Positions 7,816 to 15,067 of a stretch of DNA of 16,263 nt are shown here, piece by piece. The DNA comes from Oceanospirillum sp964342385 (GTDB lineage Bacteria > Pseudomonadota > Gammaproteobacteria > Pseudomonadales > Halomonadaceae). The notes beneath the pieces were generated by a model. The model did not search any database and had not been told where the DNA came from. It worked only from the letters and a program-made list of their open reading frames with translations. The stretch spans positions 1 to 16,263 of the forward strand of contig CAYFGP010000143.1 in NCBI GenBank assembly GCA_964342385.1, in the 5' to 3' direction. Each line of letters opens with the position of its first letter. The stretch's first letter is position 1. The position numbers were made by a program, and so were the translations under genes.

Positions 7816-7967
7816 AGGGCCTCCTGAATGAGCTGGTGGAGGTCACCTTGATATGCCTGAAAGCTTCGGATCAGTGGAAAGGGCAGGCTGAGTGGTAATC
7901 GTTGGTGAAATTGCCAGTATGCCTGTTGCTCAAAAGTTACTGATGGAGAGTTCGAAGCCGAACGCAT
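7812..7967 (-). CDS. Possible 51-aa protein coupled to the sensor kinase
   Basis: A short open frame immediately upstream of the hybrid kinase on the same strand. It opens with ATG at 7967 and ends in CTATGA, so its TGA shares the ATGA with the kinase start, the usual geometry of translational coupling. The kinase Shine-Dalgarno AGGAGG lies within its last codons. The product begins MRSASNSPSV and ends GDLHQLIQEAL; it is rich in Gln, Leu, Phe and Pro, with no signal peptide or membrane helix, and I recognise no family. Its own ribosome-binding site is weak (AGGT, 12 nt away). It may be a real small partner, a remnant of a longer gene formerly upstream of the kinase, or a leader frame that sets kinase translation. 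The overlap is seen directly; function is unknown. Confidence 0.45.
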   Translation of the reverse strand: MRSASNSPSVTFEQQAYWQFHQRLPLSLPFPLIRSFQAYQGDLHQLIQEAL

Positions 7968-7988
7968 ATTTCGGGTGTACCTGAAAAT

Positions 7989-8017
7989 ATTATATTTTTT
8001 ATAGAGTTATCATACCC
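7989..8017 (-). promoter_or_regulatory. Candidate promoter for the 51-aa frame and kinase
   Basis: On the minus strand a perfect -10 hexamer TATAAT (7994 down to 7989) lies about 20 bp upstream of the ATG at 7967. The region expected to hold the -35 (about 8012-8017, GGGTAT on the minus strand) is a poor match, so an activator or a different start is possible. Confidence 0.35.
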
Positions 8018-8102
8018 TGCTTGTTGATAGATGCAAAAGCAATATCTAACAGAAGTTTATCAAAAGATTCGCTGTGTTTTTGCCCTGGCGGTAAGTCAAT
8101 TG

Positions 8103-8182
8103 CGAATAACCGCTAATCAAAAACTAACGAATGGCCCATAGCCAGTTACCCAGTGAGAAGAACTAATAACTAACGAATAACC
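8103..8182. repeat. Degenerate short direct repeats
   Basis: In the non-coding gap between the transglycosylase stop and the kinase operon, CTAACGAAT occurs at 8124-8132 and 8170-8178, and CGAATAACC at 8103-8111 and 8174-8182. They look like decayed copies of a unit near ACTAACGAATAACC. No transposase or CRISPR-like regularity accompanies them. Confidence 0.4.
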
Positions 8183-8202
8183 AGAAACTAGTAAATAGAG
8201 TG

Positions 8203-8874
8203 CTAGCCGGGTTGCCAGTGTTTAGCCCAGGCTCGCATCACTCGTTCAGGGTATTTGGTGCGACCAAGGCTGCCGTTGTATCGAGCCAGGGCCCGAGTCA
8301 GGTTGTTATCTTCTTTTTTTAAATAGTAGGCGAGAATGGTGCAACCGTAGCTAAGATTGGTACGCATATCGAATAAACTGTCTTCAGAGCGGCCAATCTC
8401 TTTTTTCCAAAACGGCATCACCTGCATTAAACCGCGGGCACCGGCTACAGATACTGCATCGGCTTTAAAGTGACTTTCTACCTCGATAACGGCTAACACC
8501 AGCTCTGGCATCAGCTGATGTTTACTGGCTTCAATATGGACCTGTTTGAGCAATTGCAACCGGAGTTTTGCATCAGGCACAAAGCGCTTGAGTCGGTTGC
8601 TCATATCGACCAACCAAACCTGAGCAGAGAACTCGTCACTAAAACTTTGCGAGGAAGCGGCTGCACGTAAGGCTTGTAGCAATTCAACAGGTGCTGATGA
8701 AGTGGCTAAAGCAGGGCGGGGTGTTGCTAGAAGAAAGGAAAAAAGTAAGATAGAGGAATAAAACAGCGGTCGTCCTTTAGAGACAGACCGCTGTTTTTGG
8801 CTGGCATTCAGCTTATTTGTATGGGGTATTCTGTTAAGAACAGAGGACTTTTTACCAACAAATCGCTTAGCCAT
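8203..8874 (-). CDS. SLT-domain lytic transglycosylase
   Basis: A 223-residue exported murein lytic transglycosylase of the Slt70-like family, which cleaves the MurNAc-GlcNAc bond to form 1,6-anhydro ends. The C-terminal half is the SLT domain: the catalytic Glu is E133 in AVIEVESHF, followed by GARGLMQVMP (145-154) and the substrate-groove segment ARYNGSLGRTKYP (197-209). The N-terminus has an unusually long, basic n-region of about 35 residues before the hydrophobic core SSILLFSFLLA, with a likely signal peptidase site after ALA57. No lipobox is seen, so the product is probably periplasmic. No internal Met offers a shorter start before the signal core. The ATG lies 12 bp past the proS stop with only a weak Shine-Dalgarno (GTGAT), suggesting translation depends on readthrough from proS. 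Confidence 0.88.
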   Translation of the reverse strand: MAKRFVGKKSSVLNRIPHTNKLNASQKQRSVSKGRPLFYSSILLFSFLLATPRPALATSSAPVELLQALRAAASSQSFSDEFSAQVWLVDMSNRLKRFVPDAKLRLQLLKQVHIEASKHQLMPELVLAVIEVESHFKADAVSVAGARGLMQVMPFWKKEIGRSEDSLFDMRTNLSYGCTILAYYLKKEDNNLTRALARYNGSLGRTKYPERVMRAWAKHWQPG

Positions 8875-8886
8875 AGGATCACATTA

Positions 8887-10602
8887 CTAGCGCTGGAACT
8901 TTTCCTTCAGGAATTCCAGAACAGTATCCTGAGCGATCATGGTATTGCTTTCGTCACGACGACCTTTGTATTCCAGCTCACCGGCTTTCAGGCCGCGCTC
9001 ACCGACAACGATGCGATGTGGAATGCCCATCAGTTCCAGATCGGCAAACTTAAAGCCTGGACGCTCATCACGGTCTTCCAGCAGCACGTCAAAACCTGCG
9101 GCTTTCAGATCCTGATACAGTTTTTCACTGGTCTCACGTACCAGCTCAGACTTGTGTGCGTTCATCGGTACGATAGCCACTTCAAACGGTGCCAGAGACT
9201 CAGGCCAGATAATGCCGTTCTCGTCATGACCCTGTTCGATAGCAGAAGCTACAACACGGGTTACACCGATACCGTAACAACCCATGATCATAGGGATTGG
9301 TTTGCCGTTCTCACCCAGAACAGTGGCGTTCATCGCTTCACTGTACTTGGTGCCCAGCTGGAAGATATGCCCCACTTCGATACCGCGCTTGATAGACAAA
9401 GTACCTTCGCCGTCTGGGCTAGGATCACCTTCTACCACATTACGGATATCTGCTACCTGAGGCAGTTCCAGATCACGGCCCCAGTTCACACCGAAGTAGT
9501 GTTTGTCATCGATATTAGCACCCGCGCCAAAGTCAGAAGATACGGCTACGGTACGGTCAACGATGCATGGGATTGCCAGATTGATTGGACCCAGAGAGCC
9601 TGGACCTGCACCGACGGCTTCACGTACTTCATCTTCGGTAGCAAAAGTCAGAGGCGCTGCAACTTCAGGCAGGTTTTCTGCTTTGATCTCGTTCAGAGAG
9701 TGATCACCACGCACGATCAGAGCGATAAAGTCAGCTTCAATCTCATCAGAGGCACGAACGATCAGGGTCTTGATGGTTTTTTCGATATCCAGATCAAAAC
9801 CGTTCACCAGCGCATCAATAGTCTTGGTGTCTGGCGTATCAACCAGGCGCATCTCTTCTGTGGGTGCATCAGGTGCATCTTTAGGTGCCAGCGCTTCCGC
9901 TTTTTCCATATTCGCAGCGTAAGTGCCTGCTTCGTTGAATACGATATCGTCTTCACCAGAGTCGGCCAGTACGTGGAATTCGTGGGAACCGCTACCACCG
10001 ATCGAGCCGTTATCCGCCAGTACTGGACGGTAGTTCAGGCCCAGACGGTCGAATACTTTACAATAGGCCTCAAACATACCGTCGTAGGTCTGCTGCAGAG
10101 ATCCCTGGTTGGAGTGGAAGGAGTAAGCATCCTTCATGATAAATTCACGGGAACGCATCACACCAAAGCGAGGGCGGATCTCATCACGGAATTTAGTTTG
10201 GATCTGGTAGAAGTTAACTGGCAGCTGTTTGTAGCTCATCAGTTCTTTACGTGCCATCTCGGTGATCACTTCTTCATGGGTTGGGCCCACACAGAAATCA
10301 CGATCGTGACGGTCTTTAAAACGCAGCAATTCAGGACCGTATTGTTCCCAACGGCCAGACTCCTGCCACAGCTCAGAAGGCTGTGCCGCAGGCATCAAAA
10401 CTTCTTGAGATACTTTGTCCATCTCTTCGCGCACAATGCGCTCAACCTTACGCAGCGTGCGCAGGCCCAGGGGCAACCAGGTGTAAAGACCCGACGCCAG
10501 TTTACGGATCATACCCGCACGTAACATCAGCTGATGGCTGATCACCTCCGCGTCAGAAGGTGTTTCTTTTAAAGTGGAAATTAAAATTTGACTGGCTCGC
10601 AT
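8887..10602 (-). CDS. proS: Prolyl-tRNA synthetase, bacterial type with editing domain
   Basis: Charges tRNA-Pro with proline and hydrolyses mischarged Ala-tRNA-Pro in cis. The 571-residue product follows E. coli ProS throughout. Class II motif 2 is TKFRDEIRPRFG (about 136-147), the ATP/proline pocket includes GPTHEE (106-111), and motif 3 is GCYGIGVTR (441-449). The INS editing insertion lies between them (about 224-405) and keeps the KTIKTL segment around the editing Lys near 278. The C-terminal anticodon-binding domain carries LEDRDERPGFKFADLELMGIP. The frame can be extended by six codons to a TTG at 10620, but ATG at 10602 matches the E. coli start (MRxSQ) and has AGGGA about 9 nt upstream. 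Followed after 12 bp by the transglycosylase gene. Confidence 0.97.
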   Translation of the reverse strand: MRASQILISTLKETPSDAEVISHQLMLRAGMIRKLASGLYTWLPLGLRTLRKVERIVREEMDKVSQEVLMPAAQPSELWQESGRWEQYGPELLRFKDRHDRDFCVGPTHEEVITEMARKELMSYKQLPVNFYQIQTKFRDEIRPRFGVMRSREFIMKDAYSFHSNQGSLQQTYDGMFEAYCKVFDRLGLNYRPVLADNGSIGGSGSHEFHVLADSGEDDIVFNEAGTYAANMEKAEALAPKDAPDAPTEEMRLVDTPDTKTIDALVNGFDLDIEKTIKTLIVRASDEIEADFIALIVRGDHSLNEIKAENLPEVAAPLTFATEDEVREAVGAGPGSLGPINLAIPCIVDRTVAVSSDFGAGANIDDKHYFGVNWGRDLELPQVADIRNVVEGDPSPDGEGTLSIKRGIEVGHIFQLGTKYSEAMNATVLGENGKPIPMIMGCYGIGVTRVVASAIEQGHDENGIIWPESLAPFEVAIVPMNAHKSELVRETSEKLYQDLKAAGFDVLLEDRDERPGFKFADLELMGIPHRIVVGERGLKAGELEYKGRRDESNTMIAQDTVLEFLKEKFQR

Positions 10603-10651
10603 AGGAACTGTCCCTGGCAAAAAACTTTAGGTTCTTGAAATAATAGGCTTA

Positions 10652-10680
10652 ATTGTATTCGTTGCTGCGACTTTGGTACA
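10652..10680 (-). promoter_or_regulatory. Candidate proS promoter
   Basis: On the minus strand, TACAAT (10657 down to 10652, 5 of 6 to consensus -10) lies 17 bp after TGTACC (10680 down to 10675, 3 of 6 to -35). This would give a leader of about 40 nt to the ATG at 10602. The perfect stem-loop at 10708-10741 lies just upstream of this -35. Confidence 0.35.
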
Positions 10681-10707
10681 GAGTTGTGCACATCTAAACA
10701 ACATATT

Positions 10708-10741
10708 TCGATATTCTCTGGCTAAGGTCAGAGAATATCGA
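10708..10741. repeat. Perfect 13-bp inverted repeat upstream of proS
   Basis: Arms TCGATATTCTCTG and CAGAGAATATCGA (10708-10720 and 10729-10741) with an 8-nt spacer. The pairing is perfect. There is no T-run on either side, so it is not a standard terminator. It may be an operator next to the proS promoter, an RNA processing signal, or a stabiliser of the upstream muramidase transcript. Confidence 0.7.
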
Positions 10742-10820
10742 GGAATTTTGCCTGATTTATTTTTACACCGAGATGAATTCTATGAGGGGTTTACGTCAAA
10801 TTTTTACCATTGCTCTTCGC

Positions 10821-10844
10821 AAAAAAGCTCTGGGACGAAGCTCT
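10821..10844 (-). terminator. Weak terminator-like element after the GH25 gene
   Basis: On the minus strand, just past the GH25 stop, AGAGCTT and GAGCTTT can pair (AGCT core plus wobble pairs) and run straight into TTTTTT. The U-tract is good but the stem is poor, so it would be an inefficient terminator at best. Confidence 0.3.
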
Positions 10845-10852
10845 GCCAGTTA

Positions 10853-11713
10853 CTATGATGATCTATTGTAGTGACAGCTTAGTGTTTTCAGCTTGGCTTC
10901 ACCATCCATAATAACGTCCATATCTACTGGTCCTTCAATGCCAGGTATTTGACCTTTATCTGAGTACTGCCAAATATCCCAATGTTTAACCCCAGCAGGT
11001 GGGTGCGGGGTTTTGGAAAAATCTGCTAACCAGAATGAGTAGTTATCAAATTCAGCGGTAATATCTGTTTGCCAGAAACTGGCATAGGAATAGATGATGG
11101 GTTGACACCCTACGCGTTTTTCCAGTTGTTGTAAGAATTTGAGCAGACTTTTTTGCACCTCTTGGGCTGTTAGTTGTTCGTTTGATTCAACGTCGACCAT
11201 AGGTACTAGATTGAGCATTTGTCCTTTTATCGTGGTTAAGAAGTTATCCAGTTGCTGTTTAGTATCTGCTTTGGGATCAAAAAAGTGATACGGTCCTACC
11301 AGCAGGGTTGTTTTCCGGATATGGGCCATATTATGGCTAAAGCTGGGATCAACATAATCGCTGCCTTGGGTTGCTTTGAGATAGGCAAAACGTACACGAC
11401 TGCTGGCAACACTAGACCAGTCTATATTGCCTTGATAATGGGATACATCGATACCGTGTATCGGACTGTCAGGTTGCTGGCGTAGGTGCCGCTTCACATA
11501 GTCCGGTGTTTCAACGGTTTTGGCTGAATCTGCTTTCTTTGGGGAGGGATTTGTTGAACTCGGATTTTTCTCTTTCTCGGCGTGCTTTTTTTCTGTGTTA
11601 TCGTTTCCCGTATAGTGGGAGAACAAAGGCGGAGCTAACAAGAACAGCATTCCTATCTGTAGGGCAATTAATATAAATAGGGGCTTATGCAGCTTATGAG
11701 CGGAGAGTGACAT
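10853..11713 (-). CDS. Membrane-anchored GH25 muramidase (Chalaropsis-type lysozyme)
   Basis: A 286-residue glycosyl hydrolase family 25 protein, expected to cut the beta-1,4 bond of peptidoglycan between MurNAc and GlcNAc. An N-terminal hydrophobic segment (about 11-31, PLFILIALQIGMLFLLAPPL) acts as signal anchor. A Lys/Ser/Pro-rich linker (about 36-70) then places the catalytic domain in the periplasm. The GH25 domain runs from about 85 to 272. Key acids are D89 in HGIDVSHYQG, D174 and E176 in PMVDVES, and D264/D266 in GPVDMDV; YLKATQG (111-117) and GPYHFF (140-145) are also typical. The ATG has AGGA 9 nt upstream. Between thpR and proS on the same strand, 250 bp before proS, so probably a separate unit from proS. 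The role may be cell-wall turnover or an antibacterial one; context does not decide. Confidence 0.9.
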   Translation of the reverse strand: MSLSAHKLHKPLFILIALQIGMLFLLAPPLFSHYTGNDNTEKKHAEKEKNPSSTNPSPKKADSAKTVETPDYVKRHLRQQPDSPIHGIDVSHYQGNIDWSSVASSRVRFAYLKATQGSDYVDPSFSHNMAHIRKTTLLVGPYHFFDPKADTKQQLDNFLTTIKGQMLNLVPMVDVESNEQLTAQEVQKSLLKFLQQLEKRVGCQPIIYSYASFWQTDITAEFDNYSFWLADFSKTPHPPAGVKHWDIWQYSDKGQIPGIEGPVDMDVIMDGEAKLKTLSCHYNRSS

Positions 11714-11797
11714 TTTTCATGGTCCTTGAATATTGACAACAGTAAGGATCATGCTAACGATTCTGAGCGCTGGTTTAGCGGGCTATAAACATAAAAA

Positions 11798-12322
11798 TTA
11801 GTGTCTATCGACGATAAATTCCGCCTCAACCTGATGCTCGGCCCCGTGTTGATATAAGCGACTGCTTTTTAATACAAAGCTATCCACGTTAAAACTAAAA
11901 CGTTGTTGGTTCAGTTGATACTGAAGCTCTTCAACTGCTGTAGCAGGATTATTTTTGCTGCGTCCCAGTGTTAAGTGGGGATGATAGCGTCGGTTTTCTA
12001 ACGGAATACCTGTTTGAGTGATTGCTCTGCAGATTTTCTGTTGCAGGTTCTTAAGGGGGCTACTGGCTTCCAGACCCAGCCAGAGTGCACCGCCCTTAAA
12101 GCAGCCCATATCTTGAGTGGTTAGCTCAAAAGGGGAGAACTCTATGGTGCTTAATGCCTGACACAGCGGTTCCATCAGTGAAGACGGCTGCTCATCTAAA
12201 AAGGCCAGAGTCAGATGCAGTTGCTCTTCCCGGCTCCAGCGAATCTCTTTCGCAGGGTATTGCAGTAGCGTTAGCTGATGGCGTAGTTGTTCTGGTAATT
12301 CAATGGCAATAAATAAACGCAT
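11798..12322 (-). CDS. thpR: RNA 2',3'-cyclic phosphodiesterase (2H superfamily)
   Basis: A 174-residue member of the bacterial ThpR/LigT family (formerly called 2'-5' RNA ligase), which opens 2',3'-cyclic phosphates on RNA or nucleotides and can join tRNA halves in vitro. Both HxTx signatures are present: H36-L-T-L in EQLHLTLAFLDE and H116-L-T-L in RRYHPHLTLGR. The start MRLFIAIELPEQ is the family-typical N-terminus. The frame continues 23 codons upstream to 12391, but that stretch is made of short imperfect repeats and lacks similarity to the family, while ATG 12322 has AGGAAG upstream and gives the usual length. Downstream of the radical SAM gene on the same strand with a 147-bp gap. Confidence 0.92.
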   Translation of the reverse strand: MRLFIAIELPEQLRHQLTLLQYPAKEIRWSREEQLHLTLAFLDEQPSSLMEPLCQALSTIEFSPFELTTQDMGCFKGGALWLGLEASSPLKNLQQKICRAITQTGIPLENRRYHPHLTLGRSKNNPATAVEELQYQLNQQRFSFNVDSFVLKSSRLYQHGAEHQVEAEFIVDRH

Positions 12323-12363
12323 AGTTGAGTATCTTCCTACGGGTACTGTTCCATTAGCACTTT

Positions 12364-12438
12364 CGTGCTCTGTTTCCACTATTGTTCTCATGCTGCGCTT
12401 TCACTATTACTTCCGTGCTGTGCTTTTTCCTCATCAGT
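12364..12438. repeat. Three imperfect 25-bp tandem repeats
   Basis: Copies at 12364-12388, 12389-12413 and 12414-12438 share a core like cgTGCTgtGcTTTC followed in the first two by CACTATT. Copies 1 and 2 agree at roughly two thirds of positions; copy 3 matches mainly over its first half. They lie in the gap between the radical SAM gene and thpR. Directly after them is a 7-bp inverted repeat, ATCAGTG / CACTGAT (12433-12439 with 12452-12458). Confidence 0.45.
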
Positions 12439-12469
12439 GTTTTTCTTGTATCACTGATACTTTCTAAGT

Positions 12470-13537
12470 TTACTGATTCATAAAAATGGGCAGACGATAA
12501 GCACCCCAATCTCCCGGTGAGGTTTCAAAATGGCCCGGTAGTGGCGTATGGCAGCGTTTGCAGTAACCTTCTTCCAGATTCCATTCTCCCAGTTGATACC
12601 AGTCTCTTTCAATCAAACGTAAGCCGCAATTATGGCAGTAAGTGGAACTGCCTTCTGTATCGTGAACATTGCCGGTGTAGACGTAACGCAGGCCGTGTGA
12701 CAGAGCAATTTTACGTGCGCGGGTCAGTGTAGATGCCGGGGTGCGAGGTTTATCCCGCATCTTCCAGTCAGGATGAAAGGCGGAAAAATGTAGCGGTATA
12801 TCAGGGCCCAGATTGTCCATGATCCACGCAGACATAGCGGCCAGCTCTTGATCGCTGTCATTTTCATCGGGAATCAACAGGGTGGTGAGTTCGAACCACA
12901 CCGTGGTTTCATGTTTCAGATACAGTAGGGTATCTAAAACCGGTGATAAGCTGGCACCACACAGGCGTTTATAGAAACCTTCACTGAAGGCTTTCAGATC
13001 AATATTAGCGGCATCCATATGACGGAAAAAACGCGGTCGGGCCTGATCGCTGATATAGCCTGCCGTGACGGCGATGGATTTGACGTTAATCTCCTGACAA
13101 GCCAGAGCAACGTCTTCGGCGTATTCCAGAAAGATTACCGGATCATTGTAGGTGTAAGCGATAGAGCGGCAGTGATGTTCGGCGCAAAACTGAGCAAGCT
13201 GTTCCGGGCTTGCGGCATCAGCCAGAGTATCCATCTCACGGGCTTTGCTCATATCCCAGTTTTGGCAGAATTTACAGGTTAGATTACATCCAGCAGTACC
13301 AAATGAGAGCACCGGAGTACCGGGCAGAAAATGGTTTAATGGTTTTTTCTCGACAGGATCAATACAGAAGCCACTGGAGCGACCATAGGTGTAGAGGCGC
13401 ATATTGCCCTGATGATTACCCCGCACGTAACACAGCCCCCGTTGACCGGCTTTCAGTTGGCAAAAACGCGGACAGAGATCGCACTGAATCTTATGGTTAT
13501 CAAGGCTATGCCAGAAGCCCACATCGATCTGACTCAT
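12470..13537 (-). CDS. amrS: AmmeMemoRadiSam system radical SAM enzyme
   Basis: A 355-residue radical SAM protein of the AmmeMemoRadiSam type; the 4Fe-4S cluster should cleave S-adenosylmethionine to start radical chemistry. The cluster motif is C84-N-L-T-C88-K-F-C91 in SFGTAGCNLTCKFCQNW. It is preceded by a Cys-rich N-terminal segment (C19, C22, C26, C36) and followed by typical blocks GIAYTYNDPV-like SIAYTYNDPVIFLEY (125-139), KSIAVTAGY and NIDLKAF. The C-terminus has two CxxC pairs (C301/C304 and C326/C329), a probable zinc or second metal site. The start at 13537 has AGGAG 8 nt upstream; the frame could extend 18 codons further, but without support. Divergent from the genes for partner proteins B and A, 122 bp apart. 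The substrate is not known to me. Confidence 0.93.
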   Translation of the reverse strand: MSQIDVGFWHSLDNHKIQCDLCPRFCQLKAGQRGLCYVRGNHQGNMRLYTYGRSSGFCIDPVEKKPLNHFLPGTPVLSFGTAGCNLTCKFCQNWDMSKAREMDTLADAASPEQLAQFCAEHHCRSIAYTYNDPVIFLEYAEDVALACQEINVKSIAVTAGYISDQARPRFFRHMDAANIDLKAFSEGFYKRLCGASLSPVLDTLLYLKHETTVWFELTTLLIPDENDSDQELAAMSAWIMDNLGPDIPLHFSAFHPDWKMRDKPRTPASTLTRARKIALSHGLRYVYTGNVHDTEGSSTYCHNCGLRLIERDWYQLGEWNLEEGYCKRCHTPLPGHFETSPGDWGAYRLPIFMNQ

Positions 13538-13659
13538 ATCCTTCTCTCCTCTGGCAGAGATGTTTCTATACTTAAAGGTTAGAAGTTGCACTCTGTTGCG
13601 GCAAATATCGGCGCTTTAAAGTGCAGAACAGCTGATAGATCAATCTCGGGAGCCTACTT

Positions 13660-14439
13660 ATGGAGACCCGTCAACCGGCCGTATCGGGCCTGTTTTATTC
13701 TGCTCAACCAGAGCGTTTGGCATATGAAGTGGACCAGATGCTGCAGGACGCAAAACCCGGCCCTAATCAAACGGTCAGGGCTTTAGTCGTACCTCACGCA
13801 GGATATGTCTATTCGGGGGATATTGCCGCCAGCGCTTTTCGTTGTCTGACACCTGAAAGCCAGTACAAATTTATTTTACTGATCGGGCCTAGTCATCATG
13901 TGGCCTTTCAGGGATTGGCAGTGCCTAGTCATGATAACTTTAAAACACCCCTGGGACGCTTGCCTTTGGATACCGAACGCATTGCGCGCTGGGTTGATAA
14001 AGGGCTGGTGAACTACCACGATCTGGCTCATCAGGAGGAACATTGTTTGGAAGTGACCTTGCCCTTTTTACAGCGAGCGGAGGTGGAAGGGCCTTTGATT
14101 CCTGTCGTTGTAGGAAGAGCAACACCGGACCAGGTATCGGATCTTATTTTACCTGCACTGAATGATCCTGAGGCGTTAACCATCATCAGTACAGATATGA
14201 GCCACTACCATAACTACGAACAAGCTAAGCAGATTGACGAAAACACCCATCGCAGGTTGATGGCTGGAAACTATGATATTCACGGTGAAGAAGCCTGTGG
14301 TTATATGGGGTTGAACGGTTTGCAACGGGCGTTATCACTGACAGGCTATCGTATGCATCTGCTGCAACAGGCCAACTCCGGTGATAGTGCGGGTGATAAA
14401 CAGTGTGTGGTGGGGTATGCCGCTTATGCCATCTACTGA
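13660..14439 (+). CDS. amrB: AmmeMemoRadiSam system protein B (MEMO-like)
   Basis: A 259-residue MEMO1-family protein, structurally related to LigB-type extradiol dioxygenases. The start METRQPAVSGLFYSAQPERL is the classic family N-terminus and GGGAG lies 10 nt upstream. Candidate metal ligands are H46 in VVPHAGYVYSG, H79/H80 in IGPSHHV, H182 in STDMSHYHNY, and C213 in EACGYMG; human MEMO1 uses two His and one Cys. The enzymatic reaction of the bacterial protein has not, to my knowledge, been shown. Divergent from the radical SAM gene; its 3' end overlaps the protein A start by 14 nt, indicating one operon with translational coupling. Confidence 0.94.
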   Translation: METRQPAVSGLFYSAQPERLAYEVDQMLQDAKPGPNQTVRALVVPHAGYVYSGDIAASAFRCLTPESQYKFILLIGPSHHVAFQGLAVPSHDNFKTPLGRLPLDTERIARWVDKGLVNYHDLAHQEEHCLEVTLPFLQRAEVEGPLIPVVVGRATPDQVSDLILPALNDPEALTIISTDMSHYHNYEQAKQIDENTHRRLMAGNYDIHGEEACGYMGLNGLQRALSLTGYRMHLLQQANSGDSAGDKQCVVGYAAYAIY

Positions 14440-15031
14440 AGCGTTAGCTGAGCCCTGCTCTGATCACAGCTATAACAAAGATCAACAAGCCCGTATGTTG
14501 GCTCTGGTGCGCTATACCATTGCGCAACGTTTGGGTTTGGCTTCTGATTGGGCGCAAGAGTTTGCTGAACGCCCCAAGGCATCTTGGTGGCAACAGCCCG
14601 CGGCTACCTTTGTCACCTTGACGCTTGATGGTCAGTTGCGTGGTTGTATAGGTTGCCTGGAGGCGTATCAGTCATTGCAAGAAGATCTACAGCAGAACGC
14701 TATTAGTGCGGCTTTTCGCGACTACCGCTTTCCTCCGCTGACTCAATCGGAGTTTCGCGATATCACGGTAGAGATCTCGGTACTCACACCATCTCAAGCG
14801 TTAGCAGCTGAGAGTGAAGAACAGCTGCTGGCTCAGTTAAGGCCGGGTATTGACGGTCTGATTCTGCAAGATGGTCAGTTTAAAGCGACATTTCTGCCTC
14901 AGGTGTGGCAGCAGCTGCCTGAACCGGAAGAGTTTGTGCATCGACTGAAACAGAAAGCCGGACTGGCAGTTGATCACTGGAGTCAAAGCATGCAATGTTC
15001 GGTATATCAGGTGCAGGAAATTCATGAGTAA
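14426..15031 (+). CDS. amrA: AmmeMemoRadiSam system protein A (AMMECR1 domain)
   Basis: A 201-residue AMMECR1-domain protein, third member of the triad; its biochemical role is unassigned. Visible hallmarks are the six-residue signature LRGCIG (in TLDGQLRGCIGCLEAYQ, about 72-78), then AISAAFRDYRFPPLTQSEF and ITVEISVLTP. The frame runs back to 14381, but ATG 14426 gives a sensible N-terminus and has GGGG 10 nt upstream within the end of the preceding gene; ATG 14417 is a possible alternative. The overlap with the MEMO-like gene suggests coupled expression and equal stoichiometry. The cupin gene follows 36 bp later. Confidence 0.92.
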   Translation: MPSTEALAEPCSDHSYNKDQQARMLALVRYTIAQRLGLASDWAQEFAERPKASWWQQPAATFVTLTLDGQLRGCIGCLEAYQSLQEDLQQNAISAAFRDYRFPPLTQSEFRDITVEISVLTPSQALAAESEEQLLAQLRPGIDGLILQDGQFKATFLPQVWQQLPEPEEFVHRLKQKAGLAVDHWSQSMQCSVYQVQEIHE

Positions 15032-15067
15032 CTAAAGAGAAAGAGTAAAGGTTAGAGGATAAAGGGA

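Noticed and set aside
8031..8141. A 36-codon plus-strand frame starting MQKQYLTEVYQ
   Set aside because: Weak ribosome-binding site, overlaps degenerate repeats, and has no neighbour that would explain it; too short to support from sequence alone.
8797..10524. A 575-codon plus-strand open frame antisense to proS
   Set aside because: It mirrors proS over nearly its whole length, has composition unlike a normal protein (many His, Phe, Gln and Arg with no recognisable domain), and disappears as a gene once the strong ProS match on the other strand is accepted. Long antisense frames arise from biased codon use in highly expressed genes.
10673..10858. A 61-codon plus-strand frame between proS and the GH25 gene
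   Set aside because: It runs through the perfect stem-loop and the proS promoter region, on the opposite strand from all neighbours, with no ribosome-binding site or family similarity.
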